64,000 nt of DNA from Rubrivivax sp. (GTDB lineage: Bacteria; Pseudomonadota; Gammaproteobacteria; Burkholderiales; Burkholderiaceae_C). Below, one piece after another: positions 55,617 to 64,000 of the stretch. Where the stretch lies: assembly GCA_018780805.1 (NCBI GenBank), contig JADMJD010000026.1:1-64000 (forward strand). The letters are read 5' to 3'. Numbering within the stretch: the stretch's first letter is position 1; every line of letters starts with the position of its first letter. The notes under the pieces are model-generated. The model ran no database searches. It was given only the letters and a program-made list of their open reading frames with translations, and was not told where the DNA came from. The translations under genes were made by a program, and so were the position numbers.

Positions 55617-55969
55617 GCGGCCTCCATAATGCACTGCAAGGGATGGCCGTCGCGACGCGCGGCGGCCAGCACCAATTCAACCTTGGTCGAGGCAACGTCC
55701 TTGGTGTAGACGCCGCAGACCCCGCGACCTTCATGGTGGATCTTCAGCATGATGTGGGTGGCCGTGTCCGCATCACGCTGGAAATAGTGCTGCAACACCA
55801 TCACGACAAACTCCATCGGCGTGTAGTCGTCGTTCAACAGCACCACCTGGTAGAGACCGGGTGGCTCGGTGCGCAGCGTCTGGCGCTCGGCCACGACCGC
55901 ACCGTCTCCGGCGTCGCGCCGCGGCGTGGACGGGGGTGGTTCGGGGGGTTGGGACGGCTCGTCAGGCAT
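55613..55969 (-). CDS. clpS: ATP-dependent Clp protease adaptor ClpS
   Basis: A 118-residue N-recognin that delivers substrates with bulky N-terminal residues to ClpA. The first 38 residues are a flexible Pro-rich tail. The folded domain has the signature [24 protein letters not shown], with the Asn and Asp pair that bind the N-terminus, then [21 protein letters not shown]. Its stop overlaps the clpA start. The 275 bases on its upstream side hold the divergent promoters of clpS and the cold-shock gene. Confidence 0.97.
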   Translation of the reverse strand: MPDEPSQPPEPPPSTPRRDAGDGAVVAERQTLRTEPPGLYQVVLLNDDYTPMEFVVMVLQHYFQRDADTATHIMLKIHHEGRGVCGVYTKDVASTKVELVLAAARRDGHPLQCIMEAA

Positions 55970-56244
55970 GGTTCATTCTATGCACAGCCAGGGCCCCCCG
56001 CGTGCCGCGGGAACAGGACCCTGCGTGGCATGTTGGCCGCTTCGCCGGGGTTTCAAGGGGCAGATGTGCAGCGCTGTCGCCGGCCTGTTCCCGCTTTTGC
56101 CCGCGGCAGGCCCCAACCTGGGGCAGCCCCCGGTTTGTTCAGGTTGTGTCGATGACCGTCCGGCTTGCTTTGCAGTCGTTTCCTTGACAGCGGCAGGCAG
56201 CGCCCGCCAGAATTTTGGTCTTGTTGTGCAGTTGGGAGTGCGCC

Positions 56245-56478
56245 ATGCTCGCCGGTACCGTCAAGTGGTTCAACGACGCCAAGGGTTTTGGGTTCATCGA
56301 ACCCGAGGGCGGTGGCGCCGACGTCTTCGCCCATTTTTCCGCGGTCAAGATGGACGGCTTCCGGACGCTCAAGCAGGGCAGCCGCGTCACCTACGAGCTG
56401 GTCGAGGGCCCCAAGGGCAGCCTGGCCCAGAACATCCAGCCGGTGGACGTCGACGTGGACGTCAAAACCGCCGGCTGA
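56245..56478 (+). CDS. Cold-shock domain protein
   Basis: A 77-residue CspA-type nucleic-acid chaperone. RNP1 is KGFGFIEPE and RNP2 is VFAHFS; the start TVKWFNDAKGFGF is standard. One variation is IEPEGGGADVFAHFSAVKMDGF, where FVH is replaced by FAH. The C-terminal VDVDVDVK tail is acidic. GGGAG precedes the ATG. The long leader upstream of the gene (over 100 bases from clpS) could hold a thermosensor as in other csp genes, but I cannot fold it by eye. A GC-rich hairpin (56485-56512) follows. Confidence 0.93.
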   Translation: MLAGTVKWFNDAKGFGFIEPEGGGADVFAHFSAVKMDGFRTLKQGSRVTYELVEGPKGSLAQNIQPVDVDVDVKTAG

Positions 56479-56592
56479 GCGGGCGGGCGGGGCCTGTTCC
56501 AGGGAGCCGCCCCCAATATTCAGCTTGCGGTGGACACTGGCGGGCCGGGATGATGCGGCGGCAGGGCGCTGTGCCTTGCGGAGTTTCTGCCC

Positions 56593-57825
56593 ATGCCTGC
56601 GCCCGTTCCTGCCCCCGCCGCCCGTGCGGCCGCCACCCTGGCCGATGTGCTGGGCGTGCTGCGCCTGGGCAGCGACGCCACGGTGGGCGTGGCTCGCATC
56701 GCCGAAGCCCTGCACGCCACCATCCTGCACCGCATCGGCATCGCCGGCGCACCCAGGGGCGGGCGCGCATCGGGCCTGACCGGCGGCATCTACGACGCCG
56801 TGCGTGGTGTGGCGCGCCTCAGTGGCCGCGGTTTCGCGGCCTTGTCGGGCAGCGGGCTGACGCAATCTGCGTCTGTGCCCTCCAGCCCGGCCCGCGACGC
56901 CGCCCTGGCGGTGCTGAACGGCGTCTGGGGCGACCACCTCGTGGCCACGGGCAACCCGCTGGCCATCCCGATGCAGTGGCGGCGTGGCGGCGAAGTGCTG
57001 GCCTCCAACCGCGCCGGCCTGGCACAGCAGCTGCCCCAGGCCACGGGCCACATCGCGGTGCTGGTGCACGGCCTGTGCATGAACGACCGCCAATGGCTGC
57101 GCGACGGCCATGACCACGGCGCTGAGCTGGCCCAGACCGCCGGTGTGACGCCGGTTTACCTGTTCTACAACAGCGGCCGCCATGTGTCGGAAAACGGGCG
57201 TGATCTGGCCACGGCACTCGGCGCCCTGCTGGCCGCCTGGCCGGTGCCGGTGACGGACATTTCGCTGATTGGCCACAGCATGGGCGGGCTGGTCTTGCGC
57301 AGCGCCTGCCACGTTGCCGCGCAGGGTGATCAACCTTGGTTGGCTTTGGTCAAGCGGCTGGTCTGCCTGGGCACGCCGCACCATGGCGCGCCGCTGGAGC
57401 GTGGTGGGCGCGTGGTGGACGGCCTGTTCGGGCTGAGCCGCTACGCCGCGCCCTTTGTGCGCCTGGGCCAGGTGCGCAGCGCCGGCATCACCGACCTGCG
57501 CTGGGGCAACGTGCAGGACGCCGACTGGCAGGGCCGCGACCGCTTTGACCAGCACCACGACGACCGCCAGCCCACGCCCTTGCCGGCTGGCGTGCCCACC
57601 TACCTGCTGGCAGCGACCACCGCCGCACACGCCAGCAGCCGGCGCAGCCGTTGGCTGGGCGACGGCCTGGTGCCGCTGGCCAGCGCCTGGGGCGAACACC
57701 CCCATCCGACGCTGGCCTTGGCTGTGCCCGCCGACCACCGGCGGCTCATCACAGCGGCGAACCACTGGGACCTGCTGTCCCACCCGCAGGCGGGTGAAGC
57801 CCTGCGGGACTGGTTCAGCCGCTGA
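56593..57825 (+). CDS. Lipase-like alpha/beta hydrolase
   Basis: A 410-residue serine hydrolase. Residues 1-130 are a helical, Ala-rich region (LADVLGVLRLGSDATVGVARIAEALH). The hydrolase starts at about 155 with VLVHGLCMNDRQW, has the nucleophile elbow IGHSMGG and GTPHHGAPLER, the last typical of PGAP1-like and triacylglycerol lipases. The His is probably in the late DHRRLITAANHWDLL. No signal peptide is clear, so the enzyme may be cytoplasmic or membrane-attached. Single gene, convergent to selD. Confidence 0.82.
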   Translation: MPAPVPAPAARAAATLADVLGVLRLGSDATVGVARIAEALHATILHRIGIAGAPRGGRASGLTGGIYDAVRGVARLSGRGFAALSGSGLTQSASVPSSPARDAALAVLNGVWGDHLVATGNPLAIPMQWRRGGEVLASNRAGLAQQLPQATGHIAVLVHGLCMNDRQWLRDGHDHGAELAQTAGVTPVYLFYNSGRHVSENGRDLATALGALLAAWPVPVTDISLIGHSMGGLVLRSACHVAAQGDQPWLALVKRLVCLGTPHHGAPLERGGRVVDGLFGLSRYAAPFVRLGQVRSAGITDLRWGNVQDADWQGRDRFDQHHDDRQPTPLPAGVPTYLLAATTAAHASSRRSRWLGDGLVPLASAWGEHPHPTLALAVPADHRRLITAANHWDLLSHPQAGEALRDWFSR

Positions 57826-57836
57826 TCAGGCGGTAT

Positions 57837-58901
57837 TCAGCGCACCACCAGCCGCGGCGCATCGCTGGCCGCACCGATCTGCCCGACCACGGCCGCCGCA
57901 TCGAACCCATGCTGGCGGAACACCGCCAGCACCTCGTCCAGGCCCTCGGGTGCACAGGACACCAGCAGTCCGCCGCTGGTCTGCGGGTCGGTCAGCAGGG
58001 CCTGGTCTTCGGCGGCAAAACCGGCCGGGATCAACACGTCGGCCCCATAGCCGGCCCAGTTGCGGCCGGACGCACCGGTGACAAAACCCTGCCCCGCCAG
58101 GCCGCGCACACCGGCCAGCAGCGGCACGTTCGACCAATCGAGCTGCACCTCGCAGCGTGCGCCGCGCGCCATCTCCAGCGCGTGGCCGGCCAGACCGAAG
58201 CCGGTGACATCGGTCAGCGCGTGCACGGCCGGCAATGCGGCCAGGTCCGGGCCTGGCGTGTTCAGCCGCGTGGTGGTGGCGATCATCCGGGCGTAACCCT
58301 CGTCACCCAGTTCGCCCTTCTTCAGCGCGGCCGACATCACACCCACACCCAGCGGCTTGCCCAGCACCAGCAGGTCGCCGGGGCGCGCATCGGCGTTGCG
58401 CTTCACGCGTTTCGGGTGCACCAGGCCCAGCGCCACCAGGCCATAGATGGCCTCGACGCTGTCGATGGTGTGGCCACCAGCGATCGGGATGCCGGCGCTG
58501 CGGCAGATGCTGGCGCCACCTTCGAGCACCCGGCCGATGGTCTGGGTGGACAACACATTGATCGGCATGCCCACCAGCGCCAGCGCCAGGATGGGCCGGC
58601 CGCCCATGGCGTAGACATCACTGATGGCGTTGGTGGCGGCGATGCGCCCGAAGTCGAAAGGGTCGTCGACGATGGGCATGAAAAAGTCGGTGGTGGCGAT
58701 CAGCGCCTGCTCGTCGTTGAGCTGGTACACCGCGGCGTCGTCGGCCGTTTCGATGCCAACCAGCAACTCCTTCGGGATCGGCATCGCCGCCGTGCCCTTG
58801 AGGATCTCGCTCAGCACGCCGGGGGCGATCTTGCAGCCGCAGCCCCCGCCGTGGGACAAGGAGGTCAGGCGTGGTTCGACGGGTTTTTCGGGGGCGTTCA
58901 T
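57837..58901 (-). CDS. selD: Selenide, water dikinase (SelD/SenC)
   Basis: A 354-residue enzyme making selenophosphate from selenide and ATP. The active-site loop is HGGGCGCK with Cys21 (not selenocysteine) and Lys24. ATP-binding acidic motifs follow: DDAAVYQL, TTDFFMPIVDDPFDFGRIAATNA and DVTGFGLAGHALEMA. It is the third gene of a coupled operon with egtD and senB; in the described selenoneine pathway the dedicated copy is called SenC. No selenocysteine or selenouridine gene lies nearby, so its product is probably used for selenoneine. The ATGA overlap with senB supports this. Confidence 0.95.
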   Translation of the reverse strand: MNAPEKPVEPRLTSLSHGGGCGCKIAPGVLSEILKGTAAMPIPKELLVGIETADDAAVYQLNDEQALIATTDFFMPIVDDPFDFGRIAATNAISDVYAMGGRPILALALVGMPINVLSTQTIGRVLEGGASICRSAGIPIAGGHTIDSVEAIYGLVALGLVHPKRVKRNADARPGDLLVLGKPLGVGVMSAALKKGELGDEGYARMIATTTRLNTPGPDLAALPAVHALTDVTGFGLAGHALEMARGARCEVQLDWSNVPLLAGVRGLAGQGFVTGASGRNWAGYGADVLIPAGFAAEDQALLTDPQTSGGLLVSCAPEGLDEVLAVFRQHGFDAAAVVGQIGAASDAPRLVVR

Positions 58902-59911
58902 GGTGTCGGGGTCTCCGGTTCGGAAGGGGGCGTGGTGTCGGTCTGCAGTGTGGGAAGCAGCATGGCCAGCAGCCGGTGCAAGGTGGCAGATTCAGCCGCC
59001 GGGCTGAACAAGGGCGCACGCTCGGCACACCACGCGGCCAAGGTCGGCAGCATAGCGGCGTCGTCGCGGGCACGTGTGATCAGGGCCGTCAGCGCGGCGT
59101 CGTCGCCCACGGCAAAGGTGCCCGGGTAGCCGTGCCCCAGCAGGCCGAGGTTGCCGTCTATCTGCGAGGCGATCACCGGCGTGCCACTGCGCAGGGCCTC
59201 GGTCAGCACATGGGCCCCGCCTTCCATGCGGCTGGTGTGCACCAGCACATGCGCGGCCTGGATGCGGCGACGCACGGCGGCATGGGGCAAGGCGCCCAGC
59301 CAGCGATAGCTGGGCTGCCGCGCGGCCAAGGCCGCGGCAGCCGCGCCCAAGGCCGGGTCCAGCGCCGCGCCGATGTGGTCGAGCAGGATGTCGCGGCGGC
59401 CGGCCAGGCGCTCGGCCGCGCGCAGGTAGGTCAGCGGGTCCTTCTCGTCGCGCAAATGGCCCACCATCAGCGCGCGCAGGTGCCGCACCGGCTTGGCCAG
59501 CGGCTGGCGCGCCGCACACGACTGCAGCACCACATGGCAGCGCGGGCGCAGCGCCGGCGGCAGGCGCGCGGCCCCATCTTCGTTCAGCACCACCAGCGCG
59601 TCGGCAGCGGCAAGCGCCTGCTGTGCGTCGGCGTCATGGTGAATGTCGCGGTACAGGTCGGTGCCGGTCAGCACCAGCAACAAGGCGCGGCTGGCCGACG
59701 CAGCGCGCCAGGCCCGCACCGAGCGCGCCGAGCGCCGGGCATGCAGGGCGATCATCAGCTCTTCGTCACCGCCCTCCCACTGCGCACACAGCCGCACCGA
59801 ATACGTGGGCGCCAGCAGGCGTGCCCAGCGCTGAGCCGTCTGCCAGTTGCCGTTGTTGGCATCGGCCAGCGCCGGCGTGACGAGCACGATGCGGCGGCGC
59901 CGCGGCTTCAT
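58898..59911 (-). CDS. senB: Selenosugar synthase SenB (glycosyltransferase)
   Basis: A 337-residue GT-B-fold glycosyltransferase of the family found beside SelD and EgtD. It begins RRIVLVTPALADANNGNWQTAQRW; the family marks LVLTGTDLYRDI and ALMVGHLRDEKDPLTYLRAAERL follow. The donor-binding end has SRMEGGAHVLTEALRSGTPVIAS, with the Glu-containing motif. In the described pathway SenB joins selenophosphate to a UDP-sugar to form a 1-seleno-sugar, the selenium donor for selenoneine. Start and stop each overlap a neighbour as ATGA, so egtD, senB and selD are made together. Confidence 0.9.
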   Translation of the reverse strand: MKPRRRRIVLVTPALADANNGNWQTAQRWARLLAPTYSVRLCAQWEGGDEELMIALHARRSARSVRAWRAASASRALLLVLTGTDLYRDIHHDADAQQALAAADALVVLNEDGAARLPPALRPRCHVVLQSCAARQPLAKPVRHLRALMVGHLRDEKDPLTYLRAAERLAGRRDILLDHIGAALDPALGAAAAALAARQPSYRWLGALPHAAVRRRIQAAHVLVHTSRMEGGAHVLTEALRSGTPVIASQIDGNLGLLGHGYPGTFAVGDDAALTALITRARDDAAMLPTLAAWCAERAPLFSPAAESATLHRLLAMLLPTLQTDTTPPSEPETPTP

Positions 59912-60882
59912 CCCGCGGCCAGGAACACGGCAAACCAGCCGGCGTCGTCGGTCCAGTGCTGCACCTGGCCGAAGCCGGCATCCCGCAGCAGGGCCGCAAA
60001 CCCGCCGGGTGTCCACTTGTACGAGTTCTCCGTGTGCAGCCGTTCACCGGCGGCAAACGGCCGCAGCACCCCGGGCCAGGCCACCTGCAGCGCCTGGCGC
60101 GCCTGCAGGTGCATCTCGATGCGCGACTCGGCCGCGTTGAACACCGCCAGGTGCTGCCACTGGCGAGGATTGAAATCACTGCCCAGCAGCTGGTTCAGGT
60201 TGCGCAGCAGGTTGAGGTTGAAGGCCGCTGTGACGCCCAGCGCGTCGTCGTAGGCCGCCTCCAGCACCGGCACCGGCTTGACCAGGTCCACCCCGATCAA
60301 CAAAGCGCCGCCAGCGGCCACAGCACGGGCTTCAGTCAACAGGCGCAGGGCCTCGTCCGGGCTGAAGTTGCCGATGCTGGAGCCGGGGTAGAACACCAGC
60401 GCCGGCCCGTCCAGCAGGCCGGCCGGCAGCGCCAGCCGGGCCGAAAAATCCAGGCCCAGCCCCGTCATCGGCAGCGCCGGGTGCAGGCGCTGCAGTTGGG
60501 TGAGCGATTCGCGCAGGAATTCCACAGAGATGTCGACCGCCACGTACTGGCGCGGCGCCAGCGCCGGGAACAAGCGCGCGGCCTTGGCGCAGTTGCCCGC
60601 ACCCAGGTCCAGCAGGGCCGGCGCCAGCCCGGTGGCCTGCAGCACGGCCTGACGGATGGCCGCGCCGTGCTGGGACAGCAGCGCGGCTTCGGTTCGCGTG
60701 GGGTAGTACTCGTCGAGCTCGGTGATGGCGTCGAACAGCCGCGAGCCCAGCACGCCATACAAAAACTTGGGCGACACCGACGCTGCGGGCGCCAGCAGAC
60801 CGGTGGCGGCCTCTTGTGCCAAGGCCCGGTGATCCGCCTGGTGCAACTGCAGGAAATGGGGCAAAAAAGGGGGGGACTGCAT
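59908..60882 (-). CDS. egtD: L-histidine N(alpha)-methyltransferase
   Basis: A 324-residue S-adenosylmethionine enzyme that trimethylates histidine to hercynine. KFLYGVLGSRLFDAITELDEYYPTR gives the N-terminal signature, LLDLGAGNCAKA is the methyl-donor site, VFYPGSSIGNFSPDEA is the strongly conserved family stretch, and NAAESRIEMHL with SYKWTPGGF close the active site. Hercynine is the precursor of both ergothioneine and selenoneine. As the first gene of the senB-selD operon it most likely feeds selenoneine. The ATG is used in place of an upstream TTG. Confidence 0.95.
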   Translation of the reverse strand: MQSPPFLPHFLQLHQADHRALAQEAATGLLAPAASVSPKFLYGVLGSRLFDAITELDEYYPTRTEAALLSQHGAAIRQAVLQATGLAPALLDLGAGNCAKAARLFPALAPRQYVAVDISVEFLRESLTQLQRLHPALPMTGLGLDFSARLALPAGLLDGPALVFYPGSSIGNFSPDEALRLLTEARAVAAGGALLIGVDLVKPVPVLEAAYDDALGVTAAFNLNLLRNLNQLLGSDFNPRQWQHLAVFNAAESRIEMHLQARQALQVAWPGVLRPFAAGERLHTENSYKWTPGGFAALLRDAGFGQVQHWTDDAGWFAVFLAAG

Positions 60883-60925
60883 CGGGTGGCACCACAACTG
60901 CGTAAGGTCGAACGGGCTGCAAACG

Positions 60926-60952
60926 ACTCTAGCAGCCTTGGCACGCTAGAGT
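60926..60952. promoter_or_regulatory. Inverted repeat between the selenoneine operon and the transporter operon
   Basis: ACTCTAGC and GCTAGAGT are perfect eight-base arms around an 11-base spacer. The site is central in the 122-base region between divergent egtD and the ABC binding-protein gene, placed to control both. The regulator is unknown. Confidence 0.5.
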
Positions 60953-61004
60953 GTCGGTTGAGACGCCGCTGCCCTTACAACACCACCCTACCCAGGTTTT
61001 CCCC

Positions 61005-61871
61005 ATGACCCACACCCTGCTCTCCGCCGGACGCCGCACCCTGCTGGCCACACTCCTGATGACCCTGGGCGGCCTTGCCCAGGCGCAAGCCGTCTTTCGC
61101 GTGACCACCATCCCCGAAGAGGCCGCCACCGAACAAACGCGCAAGTTCGCACCCATCGCCGCCTACCTGGAAAAGCGCCTGGGCATGAAGGTGGAGTTCA
61201 CGCCGGTCAGTGACTACCCGGCTGCCGTGGAGGCCCTGGTCAACAAGAAGGTGGACCTGGTCTGGTTCGGCGGCTTCACGCATGTGCAGGCGCAGATCCG
61301 CTCGGGCGGCAAAATCGTGCCGCTGGCGCAGCGGGAAGAAGACGCCAAGTTCCAGTCGGTGTTCATCGCCAAGGTCAATTCCGGCATCAAGACCCTGGCC
61401 GACATGAAGGGCAAGCAGGTCAGCTTCGGCAGCCAGAGCAGCACTTCGGGCCACCTGATGCCGCGCAGCAACCTGCTGGACGCCGGCATCAACCCGGAGA
61501 AGGACTTCCGCCGCATCGCCTACAGCGGCGCCCACGACGCCACCATCGCCAGCGTGGTCAGCGGCAAGGTCGACGCCGCGGCCCTGGACATCACCGTCTG
61601 GCGCAAGTTCGTGGCCGAGAACAAGGTGGACACGAAGGATGTGAACGTGTTCTTCACCACACCGCCGTTTTACAACTACAACTGGTCGATGCACGCCGAT
61701 TCGCCGGCCGACCTGCGCGAGAAGGTCAAGAAGGCCCTGCTGGACCTGGACCCGGCCACCCCCGAAGGCAAGGAAATCCTGCAGCTCAACCGCGCCACGC
61801 GCTACATCCCCACCACGCCGGAGAACTACAAGGGCCTGGAGGCCGCCGGCCGCAGCGCCGGCCTGATCTGA
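61005..61871 (+). CDS. PhnD-like ABC substrate-binding protein, putative selenium oxyanion receptor
   Basis: A 288-residue periplasmic binding protein of the phosphate/phosphite/phosphonate (PhnD) family. The leader [19 protein letters not shown] is cleaved near residue 27. Mature motifs are [41 protein letters not shown] and [18 protein letters not shown]. The initial TIPEEA replaces the usual AxxPxE phosphate-analogue pocket. A subclade of this family is known as putative selenate receptors because it accompanies SelD, the SenB-type glycosyltransferase and EgtD, exactly as here. The ligand itself is inferred. Confidence 0.88.
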   Translation: MTHTLLSAGRRTLLATLLMTLGGLAQAQAVFRVTTIPEEAATEQTRKFAPIAAYLEKRLGMKVEFTPVSDYPAAVEALVNKKVDLVWFGGFTHVQAQIRSGGKIVPLAQREEDAKFQSVFIAKVNSGIKTLADMKGKQVSFGSQSSTSGHLMPRSNLLDAGINPEKDFRRIAYSGAHDATIASVVSGKVDAAALDITVWRKFVAENKVDTKDVNVFFTTPPFYNYNWSMHADSPADLREKVKKALLDLDPATPEGKEILQLNRATRYIPTTPENYKGLEAAGRSAGLI

Positions 61872-61881
61872 CGCGCCACCG

Positions 61882-62718
61882 GTGCGTCTGGATCTGAAGG
61901 GGCTGGCCGCGCGCCACCCCGCGGCACGTGCCGACGCCGCGCCTGCATTGCGCGCGCTGGATCTGCACATCGCCGAGGGTGAACAGGTCGCGGTGATCGG
62001 CCCCTCGGGTGCCGGCAAGACCACGTTGCTGCAGGCGCTGGCCTGTGCCCTGCCCCCGTCGGCGGGTGGCCTGGCCTTGTCGGGACAGGACCCCTGGGCC
62101 CTGCCGCGGCGCGACCTGCAGCGCCTGCGCGGCCAGCTCTTCCTGGCGCCGCAGACACCGCCGCTGCCGCCGCGGCAGCGGGTGGTGACAGCCGTGCTGG
62201 CCGGGCGCCTGCCGGGGATGGGGCTGCTGGCCAGCCTGCGCTCGCTGTTCTACCCCAGCGACCTGGCCGCCGCGCACGCGGCCCTGTCGGCTTTTGACCT
62301 GGCCGACAAACTCTTCGAACGTGTGGACCGGCTCAGCGGCGGCGAACGCCAGCGTGTGGGCCTGGCCCGTGCGCTGCTGGCACCGGCCCGGCTGTGGCTG
62401 GTGGACGAGCCGCTGTCGGCACTGGACCCGACCCGCGCACGCCAGGCGCTGACGACGCTGGTGGACGAGGCCCGCACCCGCGGTGTGACGCTGGTGGCCA
62501 CGCTGCACCAGGTGGACATGGCGCTGGCCCACTTCCCGCGCATCCTGGGCCTGCGCGACGGTGCGCTGGCCTTCGACCTGCCGGCCGCGCAGGTGACGCC
62601 GGAGCGGCTGACCCGGCTGTATGCCCAGCACGAACACGAGTTGCTCGGCGCGCCCGCCGCCGCCCCGTTGGCCGAGCCCCCGACCGGCCCGGCGCCGGTG
62701 GTCATGCATTGCCGCTGA
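61882..62718 (+). CDS. PhnC-like ABC transporter ATPase
   Basis: A 278-residue ABC ATPase starting with GTG. Walker A is [11 protein letters not shown] near residue 40; the signature LSGGERQRV and Walker [14 protein letters not shown] are intact; the switch His is in [11 protein letters not shown]. The last 30 residues form a Pro/Ala-rich tail not needed for activity. It lies ten bases after the receptor gene and six before the permease gene. It powers the putative selenium oxyanion importer. Confidence 0.92.
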   Translation: MRLDLKGLAARHPAARADAAPALRALDLHIAEGEQVAVIGPSGAGKTTLLQALACALPPSAGGLALSGQDPWALPRRDLQRLRGQLFLAPQTPPLPPRQRVVTAVLAGRLPGMGLLASLRSLFYPSDLAAAHAALSAFDLADKLFERVDRLSGGERQRVGLARALLAPARLWLVDEPLSALDPTRARQALTTLVDEARTRGVTLVATLHQVDMALAHFPRILGLRDGALAFDLPAAQVTPERLTRLYAQHEHELLGAPAAAPLAEPPTGPAPVVMHCR

Positions 62719-62724
62719 CGCACC

Positions 62725-63555
62725 GTGGCGGCCATCCCAGCAGCGCCCACCCACGACCCGGCCTGGGCCGGCCGCGTCTTTTGGCTCAGCCTGGCCTTTG
62801 TGCTGCTGTGGCCGCTGGCGGTGGCCACCGAGTTCCGGCCCTGGGTGCTGGTGGAACCGGCCAACCTGAAGGTCACCGGCCAGTTCCTGGCCAGCTTCTT
62901 GCCACCGGCGCACTCGGCCGAGTTCCTGGCCATGGTGGCGCGCGAGTCGTGGCGCACGGTGGCCATCGCCACCGCCGGGCTGAGCCTGGCCCTGGTGCTG
63001 GCGGTGCCGCTGACACTGCTGTCGGCGCGTGTGCTGTCGGTGTCGGCACTCTCCGGCCGCATGGCACGCGGGCCGTTCTGGGCCCGCCAGGTGGTGCGCT
63101 GGGGGCTGATCGTGCTGCGCAGCGTGCCCGAACTGGTCTGGGCCCTGGTTTTTGTGCGGGTGGTCGGGCTCGGGCCCACGGCCGGCGTGCTGGCCATCGC
63201 ACTCACCTATGGCGGCATGCTGGGCAAGGTCTACGGCGAGATCCTGGACAGTGGTGAAACCCAGCCCACCGAAGCCTTGCTGCGCAACGGCAGCTCGCGC
63301 CTGCAGGCGTTTTTCTACGGCCTGTTGCCCCAGAACGCGGCCGAGCTGACCAGCTACACCGTCTACCGCTGGGAATGTGCGATCCGCAGCAGCGTGGTGC
63401 TGGGCTTCGTGGGCGCCGGTGGCCTGGGCCAGCAGATGGACAACAGCATGAAGATGTTCAACGGTGGCGAGGTGTTGACCATGCTGGCCGTCTTCGTGGC
63501 CCTGGTCGCGCTGGCCGACCGCGTCAGCGCCAACCTGCGCCGGAGCCTGGGATGA
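62725..63555 (+). CDS. PhnE-like ABC transporter permease, first of two
   Basis: A 276-residue inner-membrane permease starting with GTG. About five to six hydrophobic segments are visible, the first at residues 15-31. The coupling motif that meets the ATPase is YGEILDSGETQPTEALLRNGSSRLQ (shown here as a region near residue 175), and RSVPELVWALVFVRVVGLGPTAG is the PhnE family stretch. Its ATGA overlap leads into a second PhnE-like gene, so the channel is probably a heterodimer. Confidence 0.9.
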   Translation: MAAIPAAPTHDPAWAGRVFWLSLAFVLLWPLAVATEFRPWVLVEPANLKVTGQFLASFLPPAHSAEFLAMVARESWRTVAIATAGLSLALVLAVPLTLLSARVLSVSALSGRMARGPFWARQVVRWGLIVLRSVPELVWALVFVRVVGLGPTAGVLAIALTYGGMLGKVYGEILDSGETQPTEALLRNGSSRLQAFFYGLLPQNAAELTSYTVYRWECAIRSSVVLGFVGAGGLGQQMDNSMKMFNGGEVLTMLAVFVALVALADRVSANLRRSLG

Positions 63556-64000
63556 ACCGCCGCGCCGCCGTGCCGCCGCCCGTGCCCCGGCCCATCTTCG
63601 ACGCCCGTTGCCAAGCCTGCTGGACCAGCCTGGCCGTGGTGGCGCTGGTGGTGGCCAGCTTCTGGTCGCTGGATCTGCAATGGGCGCAGTTCCTCAGCCT
63701 GGACGCCGCGCGCAGCATGGGCCGCTTCGTGGCCGAGTTCTTCCCGCCCGACACGCAGCCCGAGTTCTTGCGCAAGGTGGCGCTGGGCACCTGGGAGACA
63801 CTGGCGATGTCGGCCTTCGGCACGCTGCTGGCGGCCATCGGCGGCTTGCTTCTGGCCCTGCCCGCCAGCCGCACCCATGCCGATGACAACGCCAGAGGCC
63901 GCACCCCCACACGTTTGCTGCTGAACGCCTTGCGCGCCGTGCCTGAGCTGGTCTGGGCCGGCCTGTTGCTGATCGCCGCCGGCCTGGGCCCGTTTGCCGG
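63552..64000 (+). CDS. PhnE-like ABC transporter permease, second, cut by the window edge
   Basis: The first 149 codons of a second permease. It opens MNRRAAVPPPVPRP, has a membrane segment SLAVVALVVASFWSL near residues 27-41, then KVALGTWETLAMSAFGTLLAAIGGLLLALPA and the family stretch ALRAVPELVWAGLLLIAAGLGPFA. The 3' end lies beyond the window. The start overlaps the stop of the first permease gene. Confidence 0.88.
   Translation, partial: MNRRAAVPPPVPRPIFDARCQACWTSLAVVALVVASFWSLDLQWAQFLSLDAARSMGRFVAEFFPPDTQPEFLRKVALGTWETLAMSAFGTLLAAIGGLLLALPASRTHADDNARGRTPTRLLLNALRAVPELVWAGLLLIAAGLGPFA

Noticed and set aside
58830..58901. Selenocysteine codon in selD
   Set aside because: The active-site position reads Cys; no in-frame TGA is present before the stop.

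Overview
The window is high-GC chromosomal DNA of a Gram-negative betaproteobacterium, most likely a Burkholderiales member of the Rubrivivax/Leptothrix/Ideonella kind. This rests on gene content: Bug-type tripartite tricarboxylate receptors, ClpS-ClpA, LpxH, PadR, IclR and LysR regulators, and many ATGA/GTGA-coupled operons. No 16S gene is present, so the genus is a guess.

Layout. 1-2.5 kb: a nuclease plus STAND-type NTPase that looks like a defence protein. 2.9-12 kb: a Bug receptor, a flavin reductase-like protein, a PadR regulator with two membrane proteins, a two-component system, and an SPFH protein beside a secreted SH3-like protein. 12.2-22.3 kb: an aromatic-alcohol catabolic operon (aryl aldehyde dehydrogenase, five-gene branched-chain-type ABC importer, CalA-like alcohol dehydrogenase, alpha/beta hydrolase). 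It has a clear -24/-12 sigma-54 promoter and a divergent XylR/DmpR-type activator. 22.3-28.8 kb: an Fe-S helicase with a nuclease domain, a lytic transglycosylase, a flavoprotein, a tautomerase and a LysR regulator. 28.9-34.7 kb: an IclR regulator divergent from an operon of Bug receptor, acyl-CoA ligase, citryl-CoA lyase-like protein and two SDRs, probably for uptake and breakdown of an unknown carboxylate. 34.7-36.2 kb: a YjjJ-like HipA kinase with repeated operator-like sites.

36.56-45.1 kb is an 8.5 kb integrated element at the 3' end of a tRNA-Ser(GCU) gene, bounded by 14-bp direct repeats. All its genes lie on the minus strand: P4-type integrase, two unknown proteins, AlpA-like regulator, CHC2 zinc-finger protein, D5/P4-type helicase, a non-coding block of large inverted repeats, then a four-gene module with an HK97-fold capsid protein carrying an N-terminal hydrophobic segment. 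No terminase, portal, protease or tail gene is present. It looks like a very small phage satellite.

45.2-57.8 kb is housekeeping: lysC, tilS, accA, a 3-methyladenine glycosylase, cysS, two cyclophilins, lpxH, mtfA, clpA-clpS, a cold-shock protein and a lipase-like hydrolase. 57.8-64 kb is a selenium module. egtD, senB and a selD/senC gene form a coupled operon for selenoneine-type synthesis, divergent from a PhnCDE-like ABC transporter that probably imports a selenium oxyanion. The selenoneine synthase SenA is not in the window. The last transporter gene runs off the right edge.
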